In this document: piece by piece, positions 23,129 to 34,321 of the stretch | Layout: the number at the start of each line of letters is the position of its first letter | Numbering within the stretch: position 1 is the stretch's first letter | Source of the DNA: Rhabditophanes sp. KR3021 | Lineage: Eukaryota; Nematoda; Chromadorea; Rhabditida; Alloionematidae | Length of the DNA stretch: 64,000 nucleotides | Assembly (NCBI GenBank): GCA_963281155.1 | Contig: CAUJLY010000002.1 | Span: 1,798,001-1,862,000 of the forward strand | Direction of reading: 5' to 3' | The notes under the pieces: model-generated | Database searches by the model: none | The model's input: only the letters and a program-made list of their open reading frames with translations | What the model was told of the DNA's origin: nothing | Program-made: the position numbers and the translations under genes

Positions 23129-24292
23129 ATGACGACTTTAACGGAGCTTTTTGTGGGCAACAAATATGCCACAATTCAACGGGAGGAGATTACGAATCTA
23201 CTAAAAGAATTTACTTGGCGAACTAAAGAAACTTTCGAAGAAGAGTTGAGCAGTTTAGATGGAACGAATCTAGGTACTTTTGCATTGTGGGTAGCAGAAA
23301 CAGTAATTAGCGACATTCCCGACCTTCAAAAAGATTCTTCGGAATTCTTACGATTAAGAGCAATTTACAGGCTATTCGTAAACCTATCTGCCTTCTCAAA
23401 AACTTTTGTGAATTCGACGAGCACTTTGAAACTCGAGCATTGGATTGCTTTGTTGAGAATTGAGCCATTCATTGAAGAAACAGCATATGCCATTTGTAGT
23501 CATGCAACTTCAATTTTTGTATTAAACCTATTAAACGAAAGATTGGCATCATTTATCAGTGATATTGCCAACATTTCAAACAACCATCAAAGCAAGGGCG
23601 TCTTCCATTCTTTTAATGGTGCTTTCGTCAATCTAATGGCAAATTGTGGGTGTTTCTTGTCTGAATGTTTTCAATCTCTGGATCATGATATAGTAACCTA
23701 TATTTTATCACTTGCCGCAAAGTCTTTTGATCAGACCGGTTATGACGATTTAGAGCCACCAATTATGCACCTTAATAATACATTCTTTGTATTGTCTTTG
23801 CTCGAACGAATCGTTTATGAAGACTTCAAAAATGAACATTCTTTGGATCGAATTAAGTACATCTTAGATATATTGAGTTTTTGTGCTTTAAAAAAGGAAG
23901 AATTAGGCAAAGCTATGCACGAAGATACACGATCAATTACATTATGTGGTCTAATTCTTGAAAAGGTATTTTTCATTGAAGATAAAGAATCCTCCAAAAT
24001 CTCGAAAAATCTAGAAGAGCTATTGAAGCCAAACAGTGATTTGGCGGGATATGAATTGAAAATTAAGTGCCTTATCTTAATAACTAATTGCTCTACTCAA
24101 AGCCCAAAAAATCAAGAGATGGGAGCTGCCAATAACTTATTATACTATGTCTTAAAATGTGCGGGTGGTTCCAAAAACTTGCAATGGCCTTTGTTGAAAG
24201 AATGGTCGGTTCTTGCAATTAATAGTTTAACCAAAGGGTGCCAAGCTAATCAGAAAATCTTAGATGCTACGATCAATAACAATATCTTATAA
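23129..24292 (+). CDS. Ataxin-10-like armadillo-fold protein
   Basis: Single-exon gene of 387 residues, all helical in character. The C-terminal ~90 residues carry the ataxin-10 homology block: a helix (YELKIKCLILITNCS), then NNLLYYVLKCAGG, and LLKEWSVLAINSLTKGCQANQKILD, matching the family's REWAIxAIRNLxExNxENQ pattern. Human ATXN10 is about 475 residues, so the N-terminal repeats are shorter or divergent. Ataxin-10 is a cytosolic armadillo-type scaffold linked to cytokinesis and neuronal survival. The AATTTATAG acceptor at about 23112-23120 fixes the start at MTTLTE. The next gene's acceptor lies about 150 bp after the stop, consistent with an operon. Confidence 0.75.
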   Translation: MTTLTELFVGNKYATIQREEITNLLKEFTWRTKETFEEELSSLDGTNLGTFALWVAETVISDIPDLQKDSSEFLRLRAIYRLFVNLSAFSKTFVNSTSTLKLEHWIALLRIEPFIEETAYAICSHATSIFVLNLLNERLASFISDIANISNNHQSKGVFHSFNGAFVNLMANCGCFLSECFQSLDHDIVTYILSLAAKSFDQTGYDDLEPPIMHLNNTFFVLSLLERIVYEDFKNEHSLDRIKYILDILSFCALKKEELGKAMHEDTRSITLCGLILEKVFFIEDKESSKISKNLEELLKPNSDLAGYELKIKCLILITNCSTQSPKNQEMGAANNLLYYVLKCAGGSKNLQWPLLKEWSVLAINSLTKGCQANQKILDATINNNIL

Positions 24293-24444
24293 TATGCAAT
24301 AATCAGTCAAAAATTTATTAATTAGTATCTTTCGATTTAAAGTTGGTTAAATCCACTAGTTACCTTGATTTTATTTATGTCTAATTATTTACCTACTTTA
24401 TTATTTACTTATTTTATTATTTAGATATTTAATTTGACAGGAAT

Positions 24445-25138
24445 ATGATCGGAGAGCTTTCATCACAGGCATATTGTAAAGCATTTCTTCATGCCATCAA
24501 ATACCAGCATCTTCCCGTTAAAGGATTCTTTCTTTCTGAAGTTCAAAAAGACGGAAAACCATTAATTGTGGATGCAATTCCAATCTCACACGACGTAGCT
24601 GTTTTCTCAACCATTTTTGAGTCTGCTCTCGTCATCCTTGAAAAATATTGCACCACTAATGGATTAGCTATCGCAGGCATGTATTTCGCCAACCAATGTC
24701 TATCTAATACAAAGTAAGTGGTTTTGCTAAAAGCTCTAATTATTTATTTATCTATAATAGGCTGGATATGTGTGTGCTTAAGATTGTTGAGAAGCTTCAC
24801 ATCAAGTACCCGGATGCTTATGTTATTCAGGTATGTTATTTACAAAGTTGTTTGGATAAATATTTAATGTTTTCCCTTTGAAGCTTGAAAACAAACTGTT
24901 TTCCACTGACGACGTCACCACTTGCCCTAAAGCCTACACCTTGGATACTGTCAGCAAAATGTGGAAAGAAAAAAATCAGGAGTTTGAGGATGGTGACGAG
25001 ACTGCCGCTTTAATTGCCGCCGCAGTTGATGGGAAATTGTACAGACAAATATCGGATTTGGAGAATCTCTTGGATGAGCCTTCTCATAACGACTTATTTA
25101 ATAATAATTTAAACAAATCACTTTCTTCCTTGCTTTAA
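24445..25138 (+). CDS. ER membrane complex subunit 8/9
   Basis: Exons 24445-24713, 24761-24830 and 24884-25138 encode 197 residues. It has the EMC8/9 fold, an MPN-like domain without the catalytic JAMM motif: SSQAYCKAFLHAIKYQHLPVKGFFL near the start, AIPISHDVAVFSTIFESALVILE, then GLAIAGMYFANQC and a C-terminal DVTTCPKAYTLDT block. The EMC inserts tail-anchored and multi-pass proteins into the ER membrane; EMC8/9 sits in its cytosolic cap. Third gene of the plus-strand trio. TTTGACAG directly before the start ATG is the presumed trans-splice site. Confidence 0.88.
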
Positions 25139-25143
25139 ACTAT

Positions 25144-25318
25144 AATTTAAATTGTGGCTGAATAAAGTAATGACAATTCTTGTATCCTTTTAAAAATACT
25201 TTTTGAAATAATAAATTAAGTTGTGGCCAAATAAAGAACCAGTCACTTGCTTTAAGCTAGTCAAGTCAGCGAATCATTTCTTCATTTGTATGAATTAAAT
25301 TGTGGTTAAACAAAGAAC
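25144..25318. repeat. Three diverged tandem copies of a 3'-UTR unit
   Basis: Just downstream of the EMC8/9 stop, a unit reading AATTAARTTGTGGYYRAA followed by AATAAAG or ACAAAG occurs three times, at 25144-25167, 25213-25239 and 25292-25318, spaced about 70-80 bp apart. The first two copies contain AATAAA polyadenylation signals. The pattern suggests local duplication of the 3' end, giving alternative polyadenylation sites. Confidence 0.6.
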
Positions 25319-25375
25319 AGAAGCAGTTACAAGCATATTTTATCAAAAATAACAATTTGTAAGGAATTTTAGTAC

Positions 25376-25997
25376 TTATTCGTAGATCCATTTAGCTTGG
25401 GCAGAAGCATAATCGTTAAGTTCTCCAGCCTTGAACCAGTGGTTGATTTCGTGGTTGGCAGCTTCAACTGAGTCTGATCCATGGATGATGTTTCTTCCGG
25501 TTTGGATACAGAAATCTCCGCGGATGGTTCCTGGGGCAGATTGAAGTGGGTTGGTGGCTCCGAGCATGATACGTCCTTGCTTGACGGCGTCAAGACCTTC
25601 CCAGACGGTGGCGACGACTGGACCAGAAGCCATATAGTCGATGAGAGATGGGAAGAATGGTTTTCCCTTAAGGTCAGCGTAATGTTCCTAAATAGGGTTG
25701 TTAGAGGAAGAAGTTTAAGTGCACAATTACCTCAAGATGGGCACGGGAGGCAGTAAGCATCTTTAAACCAACAAGTTTGAATCCACGAGCTTCGAAGCGG
25801 GACAAGATTTGTCCGACAAGTCCTCTTTGGACTCCATCAGGCTTGACAGCAATAAAGGTACGTTCGGTAGACATGTTTCCTAAATGAGGGCAAGAATCAT
25901 TCGTACATGTATTATCAGAAGAAGAGGCGGAATTTACAAGGTTTGAGGCGACACCAATAATAACAAAAATAAACAGCAATTTATTAAACGAAAACAT
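25376..25997 (-). CDS. ndk-1: Nucleoside diphosphate kinase, with possible secreted isoform
   Basis: Exons 25997-25731 and 25687-25376. From MSTERTF (ATG at 25874) the product is 151 residues, the standard NDK length, with [18 protein letters not shown], the phospho-histidine motif [10 protein letters not shown] and the C-terminal KWIYE. It transfers the gamma-phosphate between nucleotides and forms hexamers. The frame stays open upstream to an ATG at 25997, adding a signal-peptide-like leader ([21 protein letters not shown]) and a short Cys-containing spacer. CATTTAG five bases before the internal ATG and AAATAG upstream of the long ATG look like two alternative trans-splice sites, so cytosolic and secretory forms are possible. 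Confidence 0.93.
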
Positions 25998-26136
25998 GGC
26001 AAAAGTGGATGGAGTTGGAATGTAAAATGTGGAAGCTATTTTAAAAAACAATTTATTAATCTAAAATACTCGATTACGGTGTAAGTGTACAAGCTTTCCA
26101 CACGGGACTAGTTGACGATTCAATGAACAAATAACT

Positions 26137-28109
26137 TTATTGGTGTGCAAATGGTAAATTCACTAATACAGGTAGTACAGGTTTCAATAGTTGACTTTTA
26201 ACCTCATAATAAAAGGGCGACAAAGTTCGATTTAAAATACGCTTTTCACCATTTAGTAGTTCTGAATGTTGCTGATGAAACAAACAATCGGATTCCATTT
26301 TATGACGTTTGAGTAGCAATTTAGCTTCTGTCAACTTCTTCTCAATTGTTTCCTTCTTGAATTCTTCATTAGGAACAAAGTCAGAGGCATCTTTGTCGAA
26401 ATGTTGAGGATTGTACAGATTATTTTCCGCAATTATCCGAACTATGCTTATCGCCTTTGTTGAATCAAATTGAGTTCGTTTGATAGCTCTAAAATAATCC
26501 CTCTCAGCTCCAAGAACAAATCTATCTCGATCTACTTGCTGTTGTTTAGATAGCTTTTGTCTGGCAACCATTTGACTTTTCAAAATCAGGTATAAATCGT
26601 CTGTAAGCTGCTCTAGGAAACTAGGTGGAAAGTCAAATGGTATGTCTTTAGGATAATCTTTTCTTTCTCGGTAATTTTTGGTGAATGTTAGGAAGTTATT
26701 ATAGTTAGTTAAATCATTCTTGGTTGAAGCTTCTTTTTCCAATTGTTCTTTGTACGCTTCTGCCTTCATTGACTCGATTTTGAGGGCAGCATCTAGACAG
26801 TTCATATCGAATAAAGAATAAACAATACTTCCGGAAAAGGTGCTTGGCCCAGAACCAGTCGAAGCATGTGGCTGAGCAAGCGTTTCTTCATTATCTGGAG
26901 CAGGTGGCGTTTCCACGGATTCACTAAATATCATCTCAATTTTTGGGGGACAACAACGGGTAGCGGCGATGGACTTTTTGATTGCCCTCTTGCACCAGGG
27001 CCAATCGTCGAAGCTCTTAAATTCCTTCGTCTTTTTAACGGCGGCGTAGCACTATCCTCAAAAGCTATTCCACTTTTCCTGGCTTTAGCTCTAGTAACTC
27101 TCCCATCACTATTTCTTTCTTCCGTATATTCATCAGGCAATTCACTTTGCATGCGCCTAAAAGTTTTAGGAGTCCGCGCACTACTTTTGAAAGACGTGTC
27201 TGGTTTGTCAAAATTAAACTCCCCGTTTGAATTGCTGTTATCATCTTCGGCTGGATTGACGGGTCTTCTAATTTTAATTGGCTGTACTTTTTTGGGAGCG
27301 TCTTCGAGTTGTTCACTTTCTTCGGTAATTTTGACTTTCTTGAGAAAAGATTCTTCTGATTGAGAATTCTCAACGCTGGTATCCTCTGTTGAGCTGGGAA
27401 AGTCATACACGTCAATTGGTTCAGCTAATCTGGCACTCCTCGGCCTTTTTTTACCTTTCTTTTTGGACTTGACTTCCTTTTCAGGCAATTCAGGAACTTT
27501 GTCCTCATCCAATTCCGGATCTTCATCAATAACTAAACCGCCATCATCATCAGACTCATTGATAGGTTCTTTGGTATCCATGGTATTATTAATTAAAGCT
27601 TCGTTGTTAGTAATAGAAATAAAATGATCGTTTATTAAAGGCTGTGCAATATTTGTGACGTTACTAACACAAATATCAACACTTGCTAAAGTTTTAAAAG
27701 TAGTTGGCGACTGTTGTGCTGACACATTACAGTCTAACATTTTACCAATGTCGTTAATGTTTGCATTCGATGTTGATTTACATGTTAGCAATTGTTCACT
27801 TAGTTTAGCATCTTTTTTGTCTGCACCAGCATCAATTAACATTCTAATGCACTCTTTTCTTTTCAATGAAGTTGCCAATTCGAGAGCCGTTAATCCGCTC
27901 GGAGATCTATTGCTGAGATCTGCTTTGTGATCTATTAGTAATTTGAGTATGGGAATATGGTCTAAATATATTGCTTCGTGGAGAGGATTGGACTTGCAAG
28001 ATAGTAGATAGTCATGGGATACCATCATCTTTACTTGAGCAGTGTGTCCTTTACGTATGCACTTAGTTAATGGGTCAACGTCAAGGTGAGTATCGATCCA
28101 TGGGTCCAT
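26137..28109 (-). CDS. ANKRD11/12-like ankyrin-repeat nuclear protein, split over two frames
   Basis: A first frame (28109-26931, 392 codons) has ankyrin repeats near its start (NPLHEAIYLDHIPILKLLI, SGLTALELATSLKRKECIRML), then a long acidic and basic disordered region with nuclear-localisation-type clusters (KSKKKGKKRPRSAR, PPLKRRRNLR). A second frame (26934-26137, 265 codons) continues directly, one base out of phase. It carries a charged helical domain like the conserved C terminus of ANKRD11/12 (KQQQVDRDRFVLGAERDYFR..., ENNLYNP..., KRHKMESDCLFHQQHSELL). Together they match one ANKRD11/12-type chromatin regulator. The join is either an indel in a CCCCCAAAAA run near 26944-26953, or a weak intron. 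ANKRD11/12 recruit histone deacetylases to nuclear receptor coactivators. Confidence 0.7.
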
Positions 28110-28471
28110 ATTAATAAATTAAAATAAGTCCTTGATGTATAGGATTTATAAGATCACTAATAAATATCTTTCCCAATTTTTAAACTTGCCCCTTATCTGA
28201 ACATCAGCATTGGAAAAGCGTCACTAGAAGGCCTCATTAATAAAATATGGATCTAGTATTATTTACTCCTATGGCATTAGAACTCATATGACTCATATGG
28301 CTTATTTCCACGAAGTCTACATAAAGTAATTTTAAAACCGCAGTAAATATCTCAATTTACAAATTCATTTAAACAAATTTGAGCTTCATTATTTATTAAA
28401 AATTAAATACAAAATGGCAATGTACTAGTGTGTTTGTAAAACATTAATTAATGTTAAAAACTGCATCTGAA
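28110..28471. other. Spacer between ANKRD-like and SNX27 genes
   Basis: About 360 bp between two same-strand genes. No separate gene or element was recognised. The distance is long for a typical nematode operon but does not exclude one. Confidence 0.5.
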
Positions 28472-30085
28472 CTAAGTAGCGAATTGTTGACGTTCCTTCG
28501 AAATTTTGTCGAATGTAAGAAACATGGCATTACACTAAAATTACAACGCATTAATTAAGGAATTAATAATAAATGAAATCTTACATTTTGTGTGAAAAAT
28601 TGCAGTATTTTGATGGAAGCTCCTACTTTTAGAGAAACCGCATATTCCAAATTGAAAGTTGTCTCGTTGTTTGCTATGAAATATCTTTTTACACAGGCCC
28701 AGTCAACTATTTGAGAAACCTTTTCTGGATCCTCAAAATCAACTTTTATCTTATTGAAGTCGACTGTTAAAGTGAGGTTTGAAACTAAGTTAGATTGACA
28801 AGTACCGAAAGTTACTCGGTTGTAAGTGGGTAACGTTCTTGCTACTTCCAAAAAGTCAGACATACATTTTTGGGATTGTAAAGACTTCAATTGAAATTGT
28901 TTATCTTTGGTGTCTAGCAAATTTGTATCAATATCAATTATTGTTTGATAATAGCATAACTCTAAAAATAAAGGACTCAGTTGACAAAGTCGGGCTTCTT
29001 CTTCTATATTGAATATCCATTTTCGAAATGAAATTGAGCTATCTGCGACGGAAGTATAATTTTGAATGTAAATAAAGTGGGGTGATTCATCTTCTGGAAG
29101 AACTCGATAAAAGTTATCTTCAACTAGCTCGAATAAAGCTAAATGCGGTACTATTTCTTGTTCCACTATCAATTGTCTAAACATTTGGTGCTTTACTTCG
29201 TAACATGTATCAGGTTTTTTGACTTCCATCGAAATAAAATTAGAACCAGGAATTTGAATTTTTAAAGTCACATCTAATCCTTTCGTATAATCTTCCGACT
29301 CATCCATTAAAAAGTCTTGAATTATTTCACCGTCAGCTATACATTTGATGGAACAAATTTTTTCTAAGTACGATTGCAATAGTCTTCTCCTAGCATCTAG
29401 TTTTGATTCGCTTAATTTAAAAGGCCATCTTGATGGTAAATTCGGAAACTCATAGTCTGAATAGAATTCTTTTAAGTACTTTTGAACTTGTACGAAATCA
29501 TTATATCTTCTGGAAGACAAATGTCTACCGGCCATAAAGATTTTAAAGACGACGAACGATTCTCCATCTATTCTGACATATTGATAAGAAGGAATTGTTA
29601 TGGGCAGTAATCTTTTTTCCGCATAATCATACCTATAAAAGGTGTCTTTGTCTTCAAACTGATTGTTATCATAGCCGTTGACTTCATCGTTAGGTACGCT
29701 GATCACTAACAATTTCAATTGTTCGCCGCCTTTCTTGATCAATTGGACGACTTGGCGGTGTGAGGCTGCCTCGACGTTTTCTTCATTTACCTCAATAATA
29801 TTATCTCCCAGGTTTAAGCCTGCTTTTTGAGCGGCTCCTCCGCGCAAGATTGCAGATACATGCTGACATGGGCCTAGTAAATGTCCATTAATAGAGCGCA
29901 ATTGACCCCCTTCGGATATTTGGCCTTTTACATTAAAACCGAAGCCTATATTAGTTGATACAAATTAAATGTGCGTAAAAATAATTACCTGTATCAGATT
30001 TGGTGATTATAACATAATGAGGATCTTGTTCTGAATTAGCATGCATTCTAGGAAATAAATCAGGCGAAACACTTTCTTGTAGCAT
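28472..30085 (-). CDS. snx-27: Sorting nexin-27 (PDZ-PX-FERM-like)
   Basis: Exons 30085-29989, 29945-28585 and 28534-28472 encode 506 residues. The PDZ domain (about 25-105) has the carboxylate-binding loop [17 protein letters not shown] and [21 protein letters not shown]. The PX domain (about 135-245) contains [20 protein letters not shown] and the phosphoinositide-binding [26 protein letters not shown]-like module follows ([32 protein letters not shown]... to the end). SNX27 recycles PDZ-ligand cargo from endosomes with retromer and WASH. The short last exon, reached over a 50-bp intron, supplies [17 protein letters not shown]. All three junctions are in phase. Confidence 0.93.
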
Positions 30086-30156
30086 AATGAAAGTGCGTTA
30101 TTATTATCAAAATTATTTTATTTATTCTCCTGATAAGGGTGTCAGTCAAAAAGCGT

Positions 30157-30339
30157 ATGTATGAACAACCTACTAATATATGTGAATATGTTGGAATGTA
30201 TTTTTTAAATGAGTGGGAGAGTCCTCGGCAGGCAATCGAAGCTGGTGTATTTAAGACACATTACCAACCTTGCACAGACTCAATGCCGTTACAAGAGCTT
30301 TGCCATAAACAAATACCAGTAAAGGATGGAAAAAGTTGA
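30157..30339 (+). CDS. Small hypothetical ORF, 60 aa
   Basis: An open frame running divergently from SNX27 starts MYEQPTNICEYVGMYF and contains ESPRQAIEAGVFKTHYQPC and a C-terminal SMPLQELCHKQIP that faintly recalls the start of a SOCS box. Residue composition is protein-like, unlike the neighbouring AT-rich frames. There is no clear acceptor upstream and no neighbouring exon was identified. It may be a real small gene, a gene fragment or chance. Confidence 0.25.
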   Translation: MYEQPTNICEYVGMYFLNEWESPRQAIEAGVFKTHYQPCTDSMPLQELCHKQIPVKDGKS

Positions 30340-30458
30340 ATTGATTACAAGAAACATATAAACATCTATATTTAATTGCATTTATTTGTTATACAAAAGA
30401 CATTCAAAAGACACAGCATTTGGCGAGTAGCGAAAAAGTTATTAATTATCAAAAATTA

Positions 30459-33201
30459 TTATTGTGCTCTTGATGAATTTTGTAAATTTGATCCTCCTGA
30501 CCTAATGACTGCATTTATGTTGGCTAATTCTTTAGCTGGTGATGAATGAAAGTTGTATCTTAAAACACCATGAATAGGCAAATCAGATTGAAGTGAAGGA
30601 TCTTTTAGACGCTGGGGAACAATCGTAATATTATCGGTCAGATGTTTCTTTGGAGTCAATGGATTTTGTCTTACTACTGGCATTAATAAAATTTCTTGGA
30701 TAGGATTTGGTTCATTAGGTTCCAAAGTTCTGAATCGAGCAGCATATTCAGACACTTTGCATACAAAGACATTGTTATAAAAGGCAATTAAATGCTGACG
30801 TTTACCGGGAACATGGTCGTTTGGATTGAATTTGCTTCCTTGGTAGTCTCTTGGATCAAAAGTCCTATTTGTTGCGGCTTCACTTCTGCAAGCTTCTTCT
30901 GTGTCCAAATTGACATACCGATAGGTCGAGATATTTGCTTGAGGTTGTAGACGATAAACTTGAAGAATATCGTTGAAACTGATTGTAAGTTTGGTGACTT
31001 TTGCAATTACATAAACTGAACACAATAGAAGTTGATCCAAATGCCTGCATTTGAGAATGGAAAGGTGGTTTCTGATCAAATACTCAAAAGTGCTCCAAAC
31101 TTTGGCCTTCGTTTCATTTTGAATATTCAAATGCTCACACAAATCAGACAGTCTTACGGCTGCGAGATAGTAGAATTTTCTCGCGAAGATTAAGCAATTG
31201 TAGTTCAGATTTTCTGGTTCAGGATGTTGAACGCCGTTGGCTCTTCGAATTTTCATTTCCATTTCATAGGAAACAATCTTTTCCTTATCGGCATCATTCA
31301 AAGACAACTCAGTAGAAGGATATTGAACCTTAAAGCTGCTTGGAAACTTAGAGGGTCCATCGCCAAAATGATTCCAAGCTGGGGAGTACATTGTCCAAGC
31401 CAGTTCTTCGAGAATCCGTTCCTCCACGAAATTAAGATGCTTAACAAATTCCCTTGCCAAATGACTTCCGGACTTGATCACTAATTCAATGATTCTGCAA
31501 AAGTTGATGGGCATCATTTCAGTTACTCGTAAACTCCAGGGAAATTCTCTCTTTGAACTATGGGCACATAAGATTAATTCGAGCGCGACGTTCCATACAC
31601 TTCGGACAAAACTGTCTTGCTTTACAATTAACCAACTATTGTTGCCTGGTTGTGACATTACATCGGCTTCTTTGTACAATAGAGCTTCGAGAATCTTGAA
31701 GGCTAGGGCATTGATGCTGTCTCTTCTTTCATTCAGGTTGTCTTGAATGTTGTCGTCATATCCCACAATTTCTTTAGCATTTTCAGCCTCGACAACTTTG
31801 ATGAAGTTTTCTCCTAATGCAAGGAAAGTGTTGATGATTTGGTCACGTGGATTTTCGGGAAGGGCTTGGAAGATAAGTTCCAGTTTGGGCGAGGGCTTGT
31901 TTGGGTACTTGTCTAACAGAAGGGCAAGTTGATTCTTTTTGTAATTTGCGGCAGCAATAGGAGTTGTAGGACAGCCAGATTCACTGTCAAAAACAAATGT
32001 CCTTAAAGTTAAGGGGGAATGAGCGCGCTTCATAGAGGCAATGTTATGAAGAATGTCTTCAATATTTTTGCGGCCACCAAAGGTAGTGTCCGATGATTGT
32101 GCATTTGGGTACTTAGTTGTCAACAAAGCAGTTGCCGCGTCAATTGGATTTCCCTTGAACACCAAATCTTTGTCAATGTCCATGAAGAGAATTTCGTTTA
32201 GCTCGTGAATTTCATGAACTAGTTGATTGTATTGTTCCAGGATAGCTTCAATGTTCGCTTCAAGAGAAGTTAGAAATTCGATTTCCGGGCTTTTGGCAAA
32301 ACAGCGATCAAGTTGGAATTTCATCTTTGGCAGGAACGTATGTTCACAGTAGTACTTTAAATCCAAAGAGACTCCATCAAAATTATTGCAAAGCTCTGTA
32401 AGAATTGAAGAACTCTTGTTTAACTCATTACCTAAAAAACTTAATTAAAAGAGCTTAAATTTGGGAACTACCATAATGAGTATTAAACATTTCTATCTTT
32501 CCTTCTTCTCTAAGACGACGGCAAAACATATCCATTAAGCAAAGCAAGATATGGAATGAATTAAGCAAAGAATCATTAGCTTTCAAGAGATGTCTGACAG
32601 AAATGAATAGTTTCCAAAAGAGCTCAAAAGTGTGGTTGCTTGCCCACAGTCTGTGAGGGGGTTGGCGTTCAGGTTGAAACTTGAAAACAGTCTTAAAGAT
32701 GTTGACGTATTTTTTGAAGAGCACAACAGAAACAGCAAGCCTCTGGTTACTTCTATTAATAACATCCAGAACTCTTTTTGGAGCCCTAATCATGATCATC
32801 CATTTGAGCATCATTTCATAAAAAGTCTTTACTGTTAACTTCCCAACAACAGTTAATTCCTTGAGATCATAATCTATTGGAAAAGATTTTCCAACATTGT
32901 TGTATTCGTACATTAGGGCAAAACAATGAATGGCAACAACAATCCATGTATCTTCATTTTCAGCAAGAACAAATTTCTTTATACAATTCTTCCAATGCGC
33001 GTGAATAAGCACAATTATTTCATCAGGACAGTCCTTTAGGACAGATTTTACAATAAGTGTAAATTGTTCCTTAATAGCGGAGGATTCTTCAACCATTGTT
33101 CCATTCTTAGTTTCTTTTGGAATTTGAGACACGAGTGGTTGGGATTCTGAATTAATGACGTCCTTAGATGTTATATCCATTATATCTTCTGATTCAGGCA
33201 T
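30459..33201 (-). CDS. lin-35: Retinoblastoma-family pocket protein (pRb/p107, LIN-35 type)
   Basis: Exons 33201-32472 and 32431-30459 join over a 40-bp intron to give 900 residues. The N-terminal cyclin-like region includes the segment WKNCIKKFVLAENEDTWIVV. The pocket A subdomain begins near residue 400 (TPIAAANYKKNQLALLLDKYP). Pocket B includes ARKFYYLAAVRLSDLCEHLN, RNHLSILKCRHLDQLLLCSVYVIAKV, LTISFNDILQVYRLQPQ and the C-terminal YNFHSSPAKELANINAVI. These are landmarks of pocket proteins, which bind E2F-DP and LxCxE proteins to repress cell-cycle genes (DREAM/synMuv B complex in nematodes). A TTTCTTATAG acceptor upstream supports the start at MPESEDI. C. elegans has a single member, lin-35; orthology is inferred. 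Confidence 0.88.
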
Positions 33202-34066
33202 ACTTATTAATCTATAAGAAAGAAACAATAATTAGAATAATAAAGACAGAACAACTATAATGATAAAAGACAGGTAGATAAATGATATGTGGGCGCGAAA
33301 AGTAAGGGTGGTTCAAAAGCAACTGCTGTCCAACATCTTTTTTCTTCAAATGAATAAGACACTATGTTAGGCGCGAAGTGATTGTCTAGCATAGTAGACA
33401 AATTATTCGAATGAAGATCGTGCTGAGATATGGCTTGAATTATCTTAATATAGAATATTTTGCTATAATAGTTGTATTCTTTGTTGCACGAATCAAATAT
33501 CAATATTCTTGATTAAAGTTCAATATGCATAAATAATAAAGATTATTTGTTCATGAAGAATAAAATGTCCAATGAATTTTAATAGTGGTTTAAAAAGTGA
33601 TTTGGGAATGTTAGTAAATGGAAGCAATTACTAGAACCCAAGGTTAACGCATAATAGTTTTGCCGCCGCAACTTACGATGTATGTGTGTGTTCCTACTAA
33701 TAATCGTTGTTCAAATGTGCGAGGTGGGTTTTTCCTGATAGGAATTTCTGGCAATGCGTTGGTAAGACGTATTTTAGTCGACTGCCCCAATATCTGAAGC
33801 CTAAATCATTTTTGCATCGAATAGTTCTTTTTTCGCTAATAATGGGTGTTATTTTGAGTTTTTAAATTATTTCCACACATCTAAATTCACATGACACAAT
33901 TTAGGTGCAAAAAACAGCTTATTTGGATGTTTTGAAATATCTAAAAACGTCAACATATTTCATCATATTGAGTGTATAAATCCGAGTCATATTATTGTAT
34001 TCTCTCATTTTTGTGTATTCGTTAGTTAGCTAATTTTGTTTATTTCAAGGTTTTATCAAAGTAATC
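33202..34066. other. Divergent region between pRb-like and RPS27 genes
   Basis: About 860 bp containing both promoters. An acceptor-like TTATTTCAAG lies about 17 bp before the RPS27 ATG. Short frames in this region have no protein-like features. Confidence 0.5.
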
Positions 34067-34321
34067 ATGCCTTTAGCCTGCGACTTACTTCACCCAGATC
34101 CTCTCAAGGAGAAACAAGCTTACAAGCTGAACAGACTTGTTCAACACCCAAATTCTTACTTCATGGATGTCAAATGCCCAGGATGTTACAAGATCACTAC
34201 CGTCTTTTCTCACGCTCAATCAGTTGTCGTTTGCCTCGGATGTAACGCCATGCTCTGTCAACCCACTGGAGGAAAAGCACGTCTTGTTGAAGGATGTGCT
34301 TTCAGAAAGAAGGCCCATTAA
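34067..34321 (+). CDS. rps-27: Small-subunit ribosomal protein eS27
   Basis: Intronless 84-residue gene, the standard length. It begins [20 protein letters not shown] and has the zinc-binding C4 ribbon (KCPGC ... CLGC), followed by [21 protein letters not shown]. eS27 is a 40S subunit protein. Codon choice is less AT-biased than in neighbouring genes (for example CTC, ACC, GCC codons), as expected for a highly expressed gene. Confidence 0.97.
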   Translation: MPLACDLLHPDPLKEKQAYKLNRLVQHPNSYFMDVKCPGCYKITTVFSHAQSVVVCLGCNAMLCQPTGGKARLVEGCAFRKKAH

